A DNA stretch of 64,000 nucleotides from Faecalimonas sp. (GCA_029264305.1 JARICA010000018.1:62001-126000); one strand, 5' to 3'. Positions 16,972 through 25,990 are shown, numbered from the stretch's first letter. Translations and numbers: made by a program. The notes: a model not told the origin generated them from the letters alone.

Positions 16972-19587
16972 TTATTCTCCCTTACGTATTTGATCAATAT
17001 ATTCCGCCATATCCTCTGAAATATTATCAAATAAATATTGTTTATTTTTCACTTGAGAATTTATATGTTCCCTTCGGATTTCTTCATTGACCATAAGAAT
17101 TTCTTCTAAAAGTCCTTTAGCAGATAGACGATTTGCTCCTTGTCCTAAAATAATCATTTGTTCCAGTCCATCAGAAGTTGCTACAGTAACTTTATAATGT
17201 TTTCCTAGCTCATGAACTGTTTTTTCAATATATTGATCAGCAGTTTCAGCCTCTTTTGTATAGACAACATGAATATTGTGATATTTTTGTACTGTACCAA
17301 TATTGCCAGGTACTTTGTAGGCATCAAAAACAAGAATCAGTGTGCATGAACGATACCCCTGATAATTACTTAAAATATCCATTAATTTATTTCTTGCACT
17401 TTCAATATTCACTTCAGATAATTCTTTTAATTCTTTCCATGCAAAAATAATGTTATACCCATCCACAAGAAGATATTCTTTTTCACACTCTTTTTGTTTC
17501 ACGGATTTTCTAGTAATAGTAGGTACTGAAATCTGCTTTTTAAAATTGTTTTTTTTGCGTTTAATAGGTCCATAAGTTCTCTCAAAAATCGCCAATAATT
17601 CCTCTTCGTCAATAACAGGAGGAAGAGATATGCTTTTATGAAAAGATTCTTTTGGTAATTTTTTTTCTTGCGAAGATGTATGCATATACTCTTCAACTTT
17701 ATCCCAACTCACATTAAATCCGGCTCCATGAGAACAAAAAACAGATCCTGTTGGATTTTCTAAATCCGTTTCAGAATTATATCCTATCTTTTCAATAATT
17801 TCTTGTGTATTATGACATGGTTCATATCCTTTCAATGAACAAAATAGACGTCCTTCTCCTTTTGTATATGCAACAACTTCTTTCTGATATTCTTGCATAT
17901 ATACTACTGGAGCCGTACCTGTTAAGATGCTCATTTCTCCATCCGTTTCTGGTGATGAAAAATTAGCATGCATTCTCTGCAAATCCGACATTGCGCGGCC
18001 AAGCATACCATTTGGAACTTCTAATCTATAACTATATACAGGTTCCAATAAAATAGATTCTGCTCGTTTCAATCCCTGTCTTACAGCTCGGTAGGTTGCC
18101 TGTCTGAAATCTCCACCTTCTGTATGTTTGACATGAGCTTTTCCAACCGTAAGAATAATATTCATATCTGTAATTTCAGAACCCGTTAAAACTCCTTTGT
18201 GTTGCTTTTCTTGTAAATGTGTTAGGATCAAACGCTGCCAGTTTCGATTCAAAATATCTTCGCTACATTCAGAAGAAAAATGAAGACCACTTCCCCGTTT
18301 TGCTGGTTCTAAGCGAAGACGAACTTCTGCATAATGTCTTAATGGTTCGAAATGCCCTGCTCCCTCCACAGATTCTTTAATTGTTTCCTTATAAATAATT
18401 TCACCTTGCCCAAAAGAAACTTCCGTACAAAAACGTTTATAAATTAAACTTTTTAAAATTTCTAATTGGATTTCGCCCATAACTTGTGTATGTATTTTCC
18501 CTGATTCTTGATTCCATGTAATATGTAATGTGGGGTCTTCTTCTTCTAATTGTTTTAAGTTAAGAAACATTTTTTGCATATCACAATCTTGCGGAAAATC
18601 AAGTGAATAGGTTAACACAGGTTCTAGAACAGGTCTTCTAGAATGTGCTTCATTTCCAAGACCATCACCGGCTTTCGAAGTGTTCAGTCCTGTAACAGCA
18701 CAGATTGTACCTGCACTCACTTCATTTACTAGCCGATACGTTGCCCCAGAGTAAATACGAATTTGCTCTATTTTTTCTCCGTCATTAATTTTTTCTTTTA
18801 CTTTTAATGTTCCACCTGTAATTTTTAAATGAGTAAGACGATTTCCTTGTTGATCACGAGAAATTTTATATATTTTTGCACCAAATTCTTCATTGTATTC
18901 TCTTTTATTTGTATAAGCATAAATACCATCCAAAAAAGTATCAATTCCTTCTAATTTAAGAGCGGAGCCAAAAAAACAAGGAAATAGTTTTCGATTTTCA
19001 ATGAGACTTTGTATATCTTCTTGAGAAATTTTTTCGTTTTCCAAATATTTTTCTAAAATTGCTTCGTCACAAACCGCAATATTTTCCATAAAAGTTTCTT
19101 GTTTCTCTTTTCCACTAAAATCAATGCAATGTGCATTTAAACGTTTTTTTAATTCCATAAGTAACGTTTCCCGCTCTGTTCCTTGCTGATCCATTTTATT
19201 AATAAAGAGAAAAACAGGAATACTGTATTTATCTAACAATTTCCATAAGGTTTGCACATGACTTTGTACTCCATCCGCACCGTTAATAACAAGAATGGCG
19301 TAATCCAACACTTGCAAAGTACGTTCCATTTCAGCAGAAAAATCGATATGACCAGGTGTGTCTAAAAGAGTAATTTCTTTATCCTTCAATTCAAAATTTG
19401 CTTGCTTAGAAAAAATAGTAATACCTCGCAAACGTTCTAGATCATCCGTATCTAAAAAAGCATCTTTATGATCGACCCGCCCTAGTTTTCTAACTTTTCC
19501 TGTTGTATATAGAATACTTTCAGCGAGAGTTGTCTTTCCTGCATCAACGTGAGCCAAGATACCAATTGTTACTTTGTTACTTTTCAT
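16972..19587 (-). CDS. TetM-like ribosomal-protection GTPase fused to a YacP/Rae1-type NYN nuclease domain
   Basis: This 871-residue protein is larger than classical TetM (about 640). Residues 1 to about 640 follow the EF-G/TetM order: G1 HVDAGKT (13-19), G2 RGIT (54-57), G3 DTPG (76-79), G4 NKMD (130-133), then domains II-V. A linker (about 645-700) leads to a C-terminal NYN domain of the YacP type: VDGYNI with Asp709, VFDAYK with Asp755, TADQYIE with Asp784 and ATSDG with Asp806, all candidate metal ligands. Free YacP (Rae1) cuts mRNA in the ribosomal A site, where TetM also binds. The start ATG overlaps the stop of the SatD-like gene (ATGA). Tetracycline resistance is possible but not implied. 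Confidence 0.87.
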   Translation of the reverse strand: MKSNKVTIGILAHVDAGKTTLAESILYTTGKVRKLGRVDHKDAFLDTDDLERLRGITIFSKQANFELKDKEITLLDTPGHIDFSAEMERTLQVLDYAILVINGADGVQSHVQTLWKLLDKYSIPVFLFINKMDQQGTERETLLMELKKRLNAHCIDFSGKEKQETFMENIAVCDEAILEKYLENEKISQEDIQSLIENRKLFPCFFGSALKLEGIDTFLDGIYAYTNKREYNEEFGAKIYKISRDQQGNRLTHLKITGGTLKVKEKINDGEKIEQIRIYSGATYRLVNEVSAGTICAVTGLNTSKAGDGLGNEAHSRRPVLEPVLTYSLDFPQDCDMQKMFLNLKQLEEEDPTLHITWNQESGKIHTQVMGEIQLEILKSLIYKRFCTEVSFGQGEIIYKETIKESVEGAGHFEPLRHYAEVRLRLEPAKRGSGLHFSSECSEDILNRNWQRLILTHLQEKQHKGVLTGSEITDMNIILTVGKAHVKHTEGGDFRQATYRAVRQGLKRAESILLEPVYSYRLEVPNGMLGRAMSDLQRMHANFSSPETDGEMSILTGTAPVVYMQEYQKEVVAYTKGEGRLFCSLKGYEPCHNTQEIIEKIGYNSETDLENPTGSVFCSHGAGFNVSWDKVEEYMHTSSQEKKLPKESFHKSISLPPVIDEEELLAIFERTYGPIKRKKNNFKKQISVPTITRKSVKQKECEKEYLLVDGYNIIFAWKELKELSEVNIESARNKLMDILSNYQGYRSCTLILVFDAYKVPGNIGTVQKYHNIHVVYTKEAETADQYIEKTVHELGKHYKVTVATSDGLEQMIILGQGANRLSAKGLLEEILMVNEEIRREHINSQVKNKQYLFDNISEDMAEYIDQIRKGE

Positions 19588-20267
19588 TGTTCATCTCCTA
19601 TTTCGGAAAATATTCTTTCCAAAGTGGACACCGCCTCCTCGTAAGCATAATATTTTCCGGCTGTTAAAGTCTTCTGTATTGTAGACTGTGTTACACCAAA
19701 ACGCTTTGCAACCGTGCTCTGCGTGTCTTGGTATTTTAGCATATGATAAATAATTTCTCTTTGTCTATTACTCCATGATGATTCTATAGTTGTTAGTAGA
19801 GAAAAAATCGTATTCATCAAATGAACTCGTTCATTTTGTTCGCCAACAACTTCTAAATGTATATCCGTAAATGTTTTTTGCTTTTTCGCATCTCTGTTTT
19901 GCAATATTTTTAAAGATTCACGGGCTTTTTCATATCCCAAACCAGAAATAGTAATTGCATTTTCTGATTGAAAATCAGGCTCAACTTCTCCTATTCCAAT
20001 TCCAAAACGTACTTTATATGGATATAACTCATTTTTTATTTCTAGAAGTACTCTCATCAAATTACATCCTTTAGAAGCAAGTCCTTGAAACTCATTTTCA
20101 ATCGTAGGCATAAATTTTGCAGAAATATCTTCCTCGTGTTCTTGATTAATTTTTTCTAAAATGGAATACAATTTTTTTTGTTGTTTTTTCCTTTCTTCCA
20201 TTTCTTTTGAAGGAAATATCTCTCCTACTATAGATATATAAGGTTTAGAAAAAAAGAAAAAGAACAT
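19584..20267 (-). CDS. SatD-like protein with C-terminal helix-turn-helix
   Basis: The 227-residue protein resembles the SatD family: an N-terminal YISIVGEIFPSKEMEERKKQQKKL segment (about 11-34), a central conserved FGIGIGEV and ENAITISGLGYEKARESL region (about 88-125), and a C-terminal helix-turn-helix (VAKRFGVTQSTIQKTLTAGKYYAYEEAV, about 182-209). SatD function is poorly known; the HTH suggests it regulates DNA. RBS AAGGAGG is ideal and a strong promoter lies upstream. Its stop overlaps the GTPase start by four bases, so the two are translationally coupled. The first six codons are nearly all Phe on T-runs. Confidence 0.75.
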   Translation of the reverse strand: MFFFFFSKPYISIVGEIFPSKEMEERKKQQKKLYSILEKINQEHEEDISAKFMPTIENEFQGLASKGCNLMRVLLEIKNELYPYKVRFGIGIGEVEPDFQSENAITISGLGYEKARESLKILQNRDAKKQKTFTDIHLEVVGEQNERVHLMNTIFSLLTTIESSWSNRQREIIYHMLKYQDTQSTVAKRFGVTQSTIQKTLTAGKYYAYEEAVSTLERIFSEIGDEQ

Positions 20268-20291
20268 ATAAACACCTCCTTATAATCATAC

Positions 20292-20320
20292 ATTATATAG
20301 CCTTAAATACGCATAATCAA
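20292..20320 (-). promoter_or_regulatory. promoter of the satD-like/GTPase operon
   Basis: On the minus strand, TTGATT (20315-20320) and perfect TATAAT (20292-20297) are spaced by 17 bp, about 25 bp before the start. An imperfect inverted repeat (ATGCAC...GTGCAT, 20354-20400) lies further upstream. Confidence 0.75.
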
Positions 20321-20353
20321 CTATTATTAATAAAAACACGAATAATATATTTC

Positions 20354-20400
20354 ATGCACATAATTATGAATATTTTATAAACATGCGTAATTGCGTGCAT
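20354..20400. repeat. imperfect inverted repeat upstream of the satD-like promoter
   Basis: ATGCACATAATT (20354-20365) faces AATTGCGTGCAT (20389-20400), matching at 10 of 12 positions. The TGCGTA motif also recurs near the promoter. It may be an operator for the SatD HTH or simply the end structure of the exonuclease transcript; there is no T-run to make a good terminator. Confidence 0.35.
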
Positions 20401-20413
20401 ATATTTTTATGTT

Positions 20414-21133
20414 TTATCTTATGTATCCGTAGTTTAATATAATTTTATCTATCATTTTAGATGCTTCGCTTCTTGTTAAGGATTCTAAATCTTCTTTTTC
20501 TGTTAAAGAATGATATTCAAGTAATTCTTTTAAATACACTAATTGCTTTTTAGTAATTTTTTGTATTTTTTTCGGTTTATAGCATAATGGTGTTGGAACA
20601 AAAAGAGACGGAGCAGATTCTTCAAAATCATGCGCTAACATGTGATATAATTTTGCTGTAGCTAATGCATCATGATAAGCACGATGAGCAGCCGTATTGA
20701 TGATATTATAATATGAACATAAACATCCTAAACTTTTTGATTCTAAATTCTTATGTACTTTTCGTGCGATTTTAAGTGTATCAATTCCTTCTTTTTCAAA
20801 AGAATATCCATAACGCATAGCATATGTTTTCATAAATTTATAATCAAATTGAATATTATGACCAAGTAAAAAATAATCATCGCAAAAAGTAATAAATTCT
20901 TTAATTACCTCTTTTGTGGGTTCGGCATTTTTAACCATACTGTTTGTAATACCCGTTAAATTTGTAATATTATTTGAAATAGGCACAGGTGGCTTTAAAA
21001 ATTTTGCAAATCTTTCTATGACTTTTCCATCCTTTACCTTGACAGCACCTATTTCAATAATATAATCTTTTTCTTCTCTCAATCCTGTTGTTTCTAAATC
21101 GAAAGAAACATATGTTTTTCCCATACGTATCAA
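20414..21133 (-). CDS. DnaQ-type 3'-5' exonuclease
   Basis: This 239-residue DEDDh exonuclease of the DNA polymerase III epsilon superfamily has Exo I at FDLETTG (Asp12, Glu14), Exo II at HNIQFDYKFM and Exo III at AHRAYHDALATAKL. The epsilon fold occupies about 7-175; the remaining 60 residues are a charged tail of unknown role. It could proofread or trim DNA or RNA; a free-standing DnaQ in Clostridia is often unassigned. The start overlaps the end of the dus gene by four bases; Met4 is an alternative start. Confidence 0.87.
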   Translation of the reverse strand: MIRMGKTYVSFDLETTGLREEKDYIIEIGAVKVKDGKVIERFAKFLKPPVPISNNITNLTGITNSMVKNAEPTKEVIKEFITFCDDYFLLGHNIQFDYKFMKTYAMRYGYSFEKEGIDTLKIARKVHKNLESKSLGCLCSYYNIINTAAHRAYHDALATAKLYHMLAHDFEESAPSLFVPTPLCYKPKKIQKITKKQLVYLKELLEYHSLTEKEDLESLTRSEASKMIDKIILNYGYIR

Positions 21134-22074
21134 AACCCTTTCTTAAGTGGGCAATTTACAAATAACTCTTCGACCACCTTTTCATAAATAAATAGTTTTT
21201 CTGCTTTTTTGATTTTTTTAATATATTTTTCTACATCATCAAAAGATTGACTTAAATAAGACCATAATTCTTTCATTTTAAAAAGAACATTTCGTTCTCC
21301 AGAACTTATTGCTTGATAAGCAATATAAATATCGTCATGAAAATTTTTTAATACATTTTTGTCTAATTTTCTTCCAGTTTCAATAGTAGAGAACAATGCT
21401 GGATTAGCTACAACCCCTCTTCCACACATAACTTTTTTCACCGTTGGAAATGTATTTTTAAATTGTTGAAAATCTTCAAAAGTATAAATATCTCCATTAT
21501 AACAAAGAGAGTGTTTGCTTATATTTACAGCTTCTTGGAAAATTTCCCAATTAGGCTTATTTTTATAAAAATCTGTTTGTAATCTTGGATGAATAATCAA
21601 TTCTTCTATTGGATATTTATTGTAAATCTCAAGTAAGTGAAAAAATTCGTCTGGAGAGTTTTTTCCTATACGCGTTTTTACTGAAATTTTTACATCTAAT
21701 TTATTGTAAATTTCATCTAAAAAACGATCTAGTTCGTCAGGATATGCCAAAAAACCAGATCCTTTTCCTTTTGCAACAACTGTTCCCGAAGGACAACCTA
21801 AATTCAAATTCATCTCACTATAACCCATACTCGCAATTTCTTTAGCCGTTGTGATAAAGTCCTCTGCTCTATTTGTTAAAAGTTGCGGCACAACATAAAG
21901 TCCTTGATTATGTTCTCGAGAAAGTTCCTTTTTTTCTCTTGTATTGAAACGTTTGTTTGGATGTGGAACAATGAAAGGGGTAAAATATTTATCTAATGGG
22001 AGGAAATATTTATGATAGATATTTCTAAAAACGTATGTTGTAACCGATTCCAGTGGTGCTAAATAGTATTTCAT
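21130..22074 (-). CDS. tRNA-dihydrouridine synthase family protein
   Basis: This 314-residue FMN-dependent Dus enzyme reduces uridine in the tRNA D-loop. The TIM barrel starts MKYYLAPLESVTTYVFRNIY (residues 1-20). The catalytic Cys lies in LNLGCPSGTVVAKGKGSGF, and FMN-binding CYNGDIYT and VMCGRGVVANPALF follow. It diverges from DusB and looks like a clostridial DusC/A-like subgroup, so the exact U position is unknown. It is three bases after the YkgJ-type gene and overlaps the exonuclease, forming part of a short RNA/DNA housekeeping operon. Confidence 0.9.
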   Translation of the reverse strand: MKYYLAPLESVTTYVFRNIYHKYFLPLDKYFTPFIVPHPNKRFNTREKKELSREHNQGLYVVPQLLTNRAEDFITTAKEIASMGYSEMNLNLGCPSGTVVAKGKGSGFLAYPDELDRFLDEIYNKLDVKISVKTRIGKNSPDEFFHLLEIYNKYPIEELIIHPRLQTDFYKNKPNWEIFQEAVNISKHSLCYNGDIYTFEDFQQFKNTFPTVKKVMCGRGVVANPALFSTIETGRKLDKNVLKNFHDDIYIAYQAISSGERNVLFKMKELWSYLSQSFDDVEKYIKKIKKAEKLFIYEKVVEELFVNCPLKKGF

Positions 22075-22077
22075 TAT

Positions 22078-22755
22078 CTACATTCTCCTTGCCAACAATT
22101 GAATAGATGCTTTGATTTTTTCTAATCTTTCATAGAACTGCACATAAAACTCTCCTTGATGATATGGCTCCAAAAAGAAAGTCTGTAAAATCAACATATT
22201 TATCTTTTTTGCCTTCTCATCATTTTGAAATTCAAGTAATAATTTTTGTATATCTTTCAAAAAATAATGCCAATCTGAAATATATTTTTCATTCTTTTTT
22301 AAATCTGGTGTATCTATCCATTTTTTTACCTTTACTTTTGTTCGATTCTCTTTTTTACATTCATGAATTTGTAAAAAATATTGAAAAGATTCTCCATCGT
22401 AATATCTTCCAAGTGGAAAAAGTCGGCAGACTCCTGGACGTATAGTGTGAATGCTACACCGTCCTTCATTATTTAAAAAGGCACACTTTTCCTCTACTCC
22501 TGACATTTTCAAATTTGGTAAAATAATACCATCTACAACATTTAATTCTATTTTATCTGCTAATAGTTGTTCAAATTTCTGATGCAGTCCAAAAGTTAAT
22601 CTGTATAGATCTAACGGATCAAGAATAATGGATGTTCCCATTTGTTGACAGCAGGCGGAACAGCCTTGACAATCATTACAATCTGCTTTTACTAAGTCAT
22701 TCGCTTTATATAATTTCCCGTCTGAAATTTCTTTCATATTCACTTCTCTTCTCAC
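22078..22755 (-). CDS. YkgJ-family cysteine-cluster protein
   Basis: This 225-residue protein has the Cys-rich YkgJ motif near the N-terminus (CNDCQGCSACC, about 26-36) and the paired motif further on (RCSIHTIRPGVCRLFPLGR, about 102-120). The family probably binds zinc or an iron-sulfur cluster, and its function is unknown. The start is read as GTG 22755, with AAAGGAG nine bases upstream; the ATG at 22737 is a second possibility. It is co-directional and closely spaced (12 bp) with the methyltransferase gene. Confidence 0.85.
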   Translation of the reverse strand: MRREVNMKEISDGKLYKANDLVKADCNDCQGCSACCQQMGTSIILDPLDLYRLTFGLHQKFEQLLADKIELNVVDGIILPNLKMSGVEEKCAFLNNEGRCSIHTIRPGVCRLFPLGRYYDGESFQYFLQIHECKKENRTKVKVKKWIDTPDLKKNEKYISDWHYFLKDIQKLLLEFQNDEKAKKINMLILQTFFLEPYHQGEFYVQFYERLEKIKASIQLLARRM

Positions 22756-22767
22756 GTAAATTCTCCT

Positions 22768-23550
22768 TTACTTGTCAGTTTTTCTCAAAATATCCAAAGT
22801 ATGTGCACCTGCTCCTAATAATTCTGGTCTTTCACAGGTAGATAAATGGTACTGAATGAAAAGTTTAAATGTTTCAGGGGTCATAGAATTTAAAATAGGT
22901 CTCATATAATTAGCTGGTCCATCAGCAGAAACTAATTGTATCCGTTCTAAGCCTGCCCCTTTCTGAATCGCATTAATATCCTCAACACGAACATAATCAT
23001 AGAGATCTTCAGCCTTAGAAATAACGTGAAATTTTTCATCCACTTTTCCATTTTGAATACTTTCTTCAATATGATTTTCTTTAAAACCATAAGTTAATAT
23101 ACTATATTCATTCATACAATAGGCGACGAGAATAATCCCATCCTGTTTTACAACTCGTTTTGCTTCTGAGAGAGCTTTTATTTTATCTTCTATTGTATAT
23201 AAATGATACATTGGTCCAAAGACAAGAACCATGTCGAACGTATTTTCAGGAAAACGGGATAAATTTAGGGCTGTTCCTTGATACGCTTTTACGTTGCTTC
23301 CTTTTGATTTTAGAATACCCAAATTATACTTTACAAGTTCAATAGCAGTTACATCGTATCCTTCTTCAGAAAGAGCAACGGAATATCTACCTGTCCCTGC
23401 TCCCACATCAAGAATACGTGCTCCATCTTTCCCTTCTAAATATTTATGAATGTATTTCATTGAAGTAATGAATTCTACCTGTCCGTGTCTCCTTGTTAAT
23501 CTTTTTTCTTCACAAAACTTATTATAGTATTTTTCTAATTCAATTGTCAT
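22768..23550 (-). CDS. class I SAM-dependent methyltransferase
   Basis: This 260-residue Rossmann-fold methyltransferase carries motif I ILDVGAGTGRYSVAL (about 45-59), the acidic end of strand beta2 (VTAIELV), and FDMVLVFGPMYHL as motif IV. The substrate is not predictable; the family includes small-molecule and antibiotic-modifying enzymes. The adjacent upstream MerR regulator raises the possibility that it is inducible and protective, but that is inference. RBS AAAGG precedes the ATG. Confidence 0.85.
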   Translation of the reverse strand: MTIELEKYYNKFCEEKRLTRRHGQVEFITSMKYIHKYLEGKDGARILDVGAGTGRYSVALSEEGYDVTAIELVKYNLGILKSKGSNVKAYQGTALNLSRFPENTFDMVLVFGPMYHLYTIEDKIKALSEAKRVVKQDGIILVAYCMNEYSILTYGFKENHIEESIQNGKVDEKFHVISKAEDLYDYVRVEDINAIQKGAGLERIQLVSADGPANYMRPILNSMTPETFKLFIQYHLSTCERPELLGAGAHTLDILRKTDK

Positions 23551-23566
23551 ATATCATGTACCTTTC

Positions 23567-24412
23567 TTATTTTTTAAAACGATTATATACGAACAAACTT
23601 CCAAGTAATATACTTATATATATGAAAAGAAAAATTTCTGTTTTAGTTGTTCTTGGCATAAACATAAAATACGCTGGTAACAATATAATTAGAGTCGGAA
23701 ATAATACTTTTAAAAATAAATATAGTATTTTTCTTCCTTTTGGTATATCTTCCGTATGTGTCTTATTTGTATTTTTTGCTTTGCAAATAATATTTGCTCC
23801 AAAACGTCCAAGTTCTCTATATGCCATGTATTCAATACCATTTAATTCAAACTCAGGATACATACTCTCCTTTGTGATAAAAATGGATAAATGATTCTTT
23901 TCTGCATATTTAAGTAGTTCCTCGGTAAATTCAGCTGGATTCATACACATCGTATCCGGACGAAATGTAAACTTTCGTAATTCATCTTCTTTTGCTAATT
24001 TTTTAAAATCCAAAAAAATATCTGCAAAAACAGATCCATTTTTCTCTTCTACCTCTATGGTAGCCAAATATTTATCCACATCAAAGGAATGCAATGTATT
24101 TGCTTCTATTTTATCGCAAAAAGAAATAGCAGCTTGTAATTTTTCTTTTTCCTTTTCTAAATGTGCTTTCTGTTTAGAAATTGCATCGGAAAGAGAAATT
24201 TCTTCACCAAGTACTTTACGTATTTCTTCGATGGGCATATCTAATTTTCTTAATAATTTTATTACCTTTAAAGTATATATATCTTTATCATCGTATTCTC
24301 TGTAAGAATTTTCCGTATTTCTTTTTACAGAAAGAAGTCCTTTCTTTTCATAATAACGAATATTTTGTTTTGTAATTCCTGTCAGTTCTTCAACAAATTT
24401 AATATTTAACAT
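23567..24412 (-). CDS. membrane-anchored MerR-family transcriptional regulator
   Basis: This 281-residue protein has an N-terminal MerR winged helix (1-70; TKQNIRYYEKKGLL, then NSYREYDDKDI), a coiled-coil dimer helix (about 78-105, Lys/Glu-rich) and a middle domain of unknown fold. It ends with two membrane helices (about 230-250 and 255-274), followed by a short cytoplasmic tail. A MerR DNA-binding domain tethered to the membrane is unusual and points to sensing at the envelope. It controls its own promoter, with the 19-bp MerR-type spacing, and probably the methyltransferase 16 bp downstream. Confidence 0.82.
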   Translation of the reverse strand: MLNIKFVEELTGITKQNIRYYEKKGLLSVKRNTENSYREYDDKDIYTLKVIKLLRKLDMPIEEIRKVLGEEISLSDAISKQKAHLEKEKEKLQAAISFCDKIEANTLHSFDVDKYLATIEVEEKNGSVFADIFLDFKKLAKEDELRKFTFRPDTMCMNPAEFTEELLKYAEKNHLSIFITKESMYPEFELNGIEYMAYRELGRFGANIICKAKNTNKTHTEDIPKGRKILYLFLKVLFPTLIILLPAYFMFMPRTTKTEIFLFIYISILLGSLFVYNRFKK

Positions 24413-24443
24413 TTTTATTCCCCCTTGTTTATGTCGTATCTAA

Positions 24444-24474
24444 AATATAAGGGATATAGTCGGTATAAGGTCAA
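24444..24474 (-). promoter_or_regulatory. MerR-type promoter with 19-bp spacer
   Basis: On the minus strand, TTGACC (24469-24474) and TATATT (24444-24449) are separated by 19 bp instead of 17. That is the over-long spacing MerR regulators activate by twisting DNA. TATA-N5-TATA lies in the spacer as a partial dyad. This promoter precedes the merR gene itself, so autoregulation is likely. Confidence 0.6.
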
Positions 24475-24516
24475 TATATTTTTGGTTTTCGTTTGTTTAA
24501 AATTTGATTTTTCACC

Positions 24517-24996
24517 TTATTTATGATAAGGTTCATTATTTATGATACGATAGCTTCGATAAATTTGTTCTAACAAAACAACTCTCATAAGTTGGTGTGG
24601 AAAAGTTAATTTAGAAAAACTAAGTGCATAGTCTGAACGATTCAATACTTTTTGTCCAAGTCCAATTGAACCACCAATAACGAAGGTAATATGGCTTTTC
24701 CCTTGTACACCTAACTTTTCAATCTTATGTGCAAATTCTTCCGAAGCCAGTTGTTTCCCTGCTATTTCAAGAGTTATTACATATGTATCTTCCTTAATAA
24801 ACTTCATAATACGTTCAGCTTCTTTAGAACGTATTTGATTTTCAACCGTTTCGCTAGCTGTGTCAGGTGTTTTTTCATCAGCCACTTCTATAATTTCTAA
24901 TTTGCAATATTTACTTAAACGTTTTACATATTCTGCAATGGCATCTTTCCAATACTTTTCTTTTAATTTTCCAACGGAAATAACTGTAATTTTCAT
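24517..24996 (-). CDS. rlmH: 23S rRNA pseudouridine-1915 N3-methyltransferase
   Basis: This 159-residue SPOUT methyltransferase RlmH methylates pseudouridine 1915 in helix 69 of 23S rRNA in assembled 70S ribosomes. It is strongly conserved: [16 protein letters not shown] opening, [10 protein letters not shown] in the trefoil knot (SAM binding) and the C-terminal [22 protein letters not shown] tail. Its ATG is preceded by AAAGGAATTG. No clear own terminator. Confidence 0.97.
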   Translation of the reverse strand: MKITVISVGKLKEKYWKDAIAEYVKRLSKYCKLEIIEVADEKTPDTASETVENQIRSKEAERIMKFIKEDTYVITLEIAGKQLASEEFAHKIEKLGVQGKSHITFVIGGSIGLGQKVLNRSDYALSFSKLTFPHQLMRVVLLEQIYRSYRIINNEPYHK

Positions 24997-25017
24997 TTTT
25001 CAATTCCTTTAACTAAA

Positions 25018-25050
25018 AATGTCTTTCTGCAATACTTGCACAAAGACATT
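25018..25050 (-). terminator. probable terminator of the DMT transporter gene
   Basis: AATGTCTTT (25018-25026) pairs with AAAGACATT (25042-25050), with an inner TGCA pairing. On the minus strand the second arm runs into T5. It lies between the transporter and rlmH. Confidence 0.6.
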
Positions 25051-25087
25051 TTATAATATTTATTTATCAACGTAAAGAGACACTTTG

Positions 25088-25990
25088 TTATTTGCTTTTC
25101 TTTTCTGGTAATTGCACAAGAATAACTGCGATAAATACAATAATACATCCGATTATTTCTTTTGTACTTAATGCTTGTCCCAAAATAATCCAACCAGCCA
25201 AAACAGAAATAACTGATTCCAAACTTAAGATCATAGATGCAACTGTCGGATTCATATTTTTTTGTCCAATTACTTGCAATGTATAGGCAACGCCACATGA
25301 CATTACTCCAGCATATAAAATTGGATAAATCGCTTTCGTCATTGCCAGAAAATTAAGATTTTCAAATAACAGTGCACCAATTAAACTAATTATACCACTT
25401 ATAAAAAATTGAATAGCAGACAAACAAACGCCATCTGTTTTAGGAGCAAAATAGTCAATAACTAAAATATGTATTGCAAATAGCAGTGCACAAATTAAGA
25501 TAAGCACATCCCCTTTTCCAATCGAAAAATTTTCATTAATACAAAGTAAATATAATCCAATAATAGCTAATATTGCTCCAACCCATATTTTTTTTGCGAT
25601 TTTTTTACCAAAAAGCAATTCTATTAATGGCACTATAATAATATATAATGTTGTAATAAAACCTGCTTTTCCTACTGTCGTATGTTGAATTCCCATTTGT
25701 TGAAAAAGACTTCCTGCACAAAGAGCAATACCACAACAAATCCCCCCACTCCAAACAATTTTTTTGTTTTTTTGTTTTTCTTCTATACTTTGACGATATA
25801 AAATAGGATTTTTTTTTGCTCGATATACAATTAATGGAAGCAATACAGTTCCACCAATCAAAAATCTAGCAGCATTGAATGTAAATGGCCCTATGTAATC
25901 CATTCCAACACTCTGGGCGACAAAAGCCGTTCCCCAGATAACAGCAGTTAACAAAAGCAATATGCTATTTCTTATTTTTTCTTTTTGCAT
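25088..25990 (-). CDS. DMT-superfamily (EamA) transporter
   Basis: This 300-residue membrane protein has about ten hydrophobic segments arranged as two EamA repeats (about 10-150 and 155-293). The first opens with SILLLLTAVIWGTAFVAQSVG, a typical EamA start, and the second repeat includes CLSAIQFFISGIISLIGALL. Members export amino acids, amines or drugs; no substrate can be read. The internal cluster of aromatic residues and Gly-rich turns fits. The gene is monocistronic: a terminator follows and the nfn terminator lies upstream. Confidence 0.87.
   Translation of the reverse strand: MQKEKIRNSILLLLTAVIWGTAFVAQSVGMDYIGPFTFNAARFLIGGTVLLPLIVYRAKKNPILYRQSIEEKQKNKKIVWSGGICCGIALCAGSLFQQMGIQHTTVGKAGFITTLYIIIVPLIELLFGKKIAKKIWVGAILAIIGLYLLCINENFSIGKGDVLILICALLFAIHILVIDYFAPKTDGVCLSAIQFFISGIISLIGALLFENLNFLAMTKAIYPILYAGVMSCGVAYTLQVIGQKNMNPTVASMILSLESVISVLAGWIILGQALSTKEIIGCIIVFIAVILVQLPEKKSK

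Noticed and set aside
16972-19587. Calling the TetM-like gene a tetracycline resistance gene
   Set aside because: The extra nuclease domain and coupling to a SatD-like gene separate it from known Tet proteins; resistance cannot be claimed from sequence.
24514-24532. Hairpin ACCTTAT/ATAAGGT at the rlmH stop as terminator
   Set aside because: Only 7 bp, with no T-run on either side.
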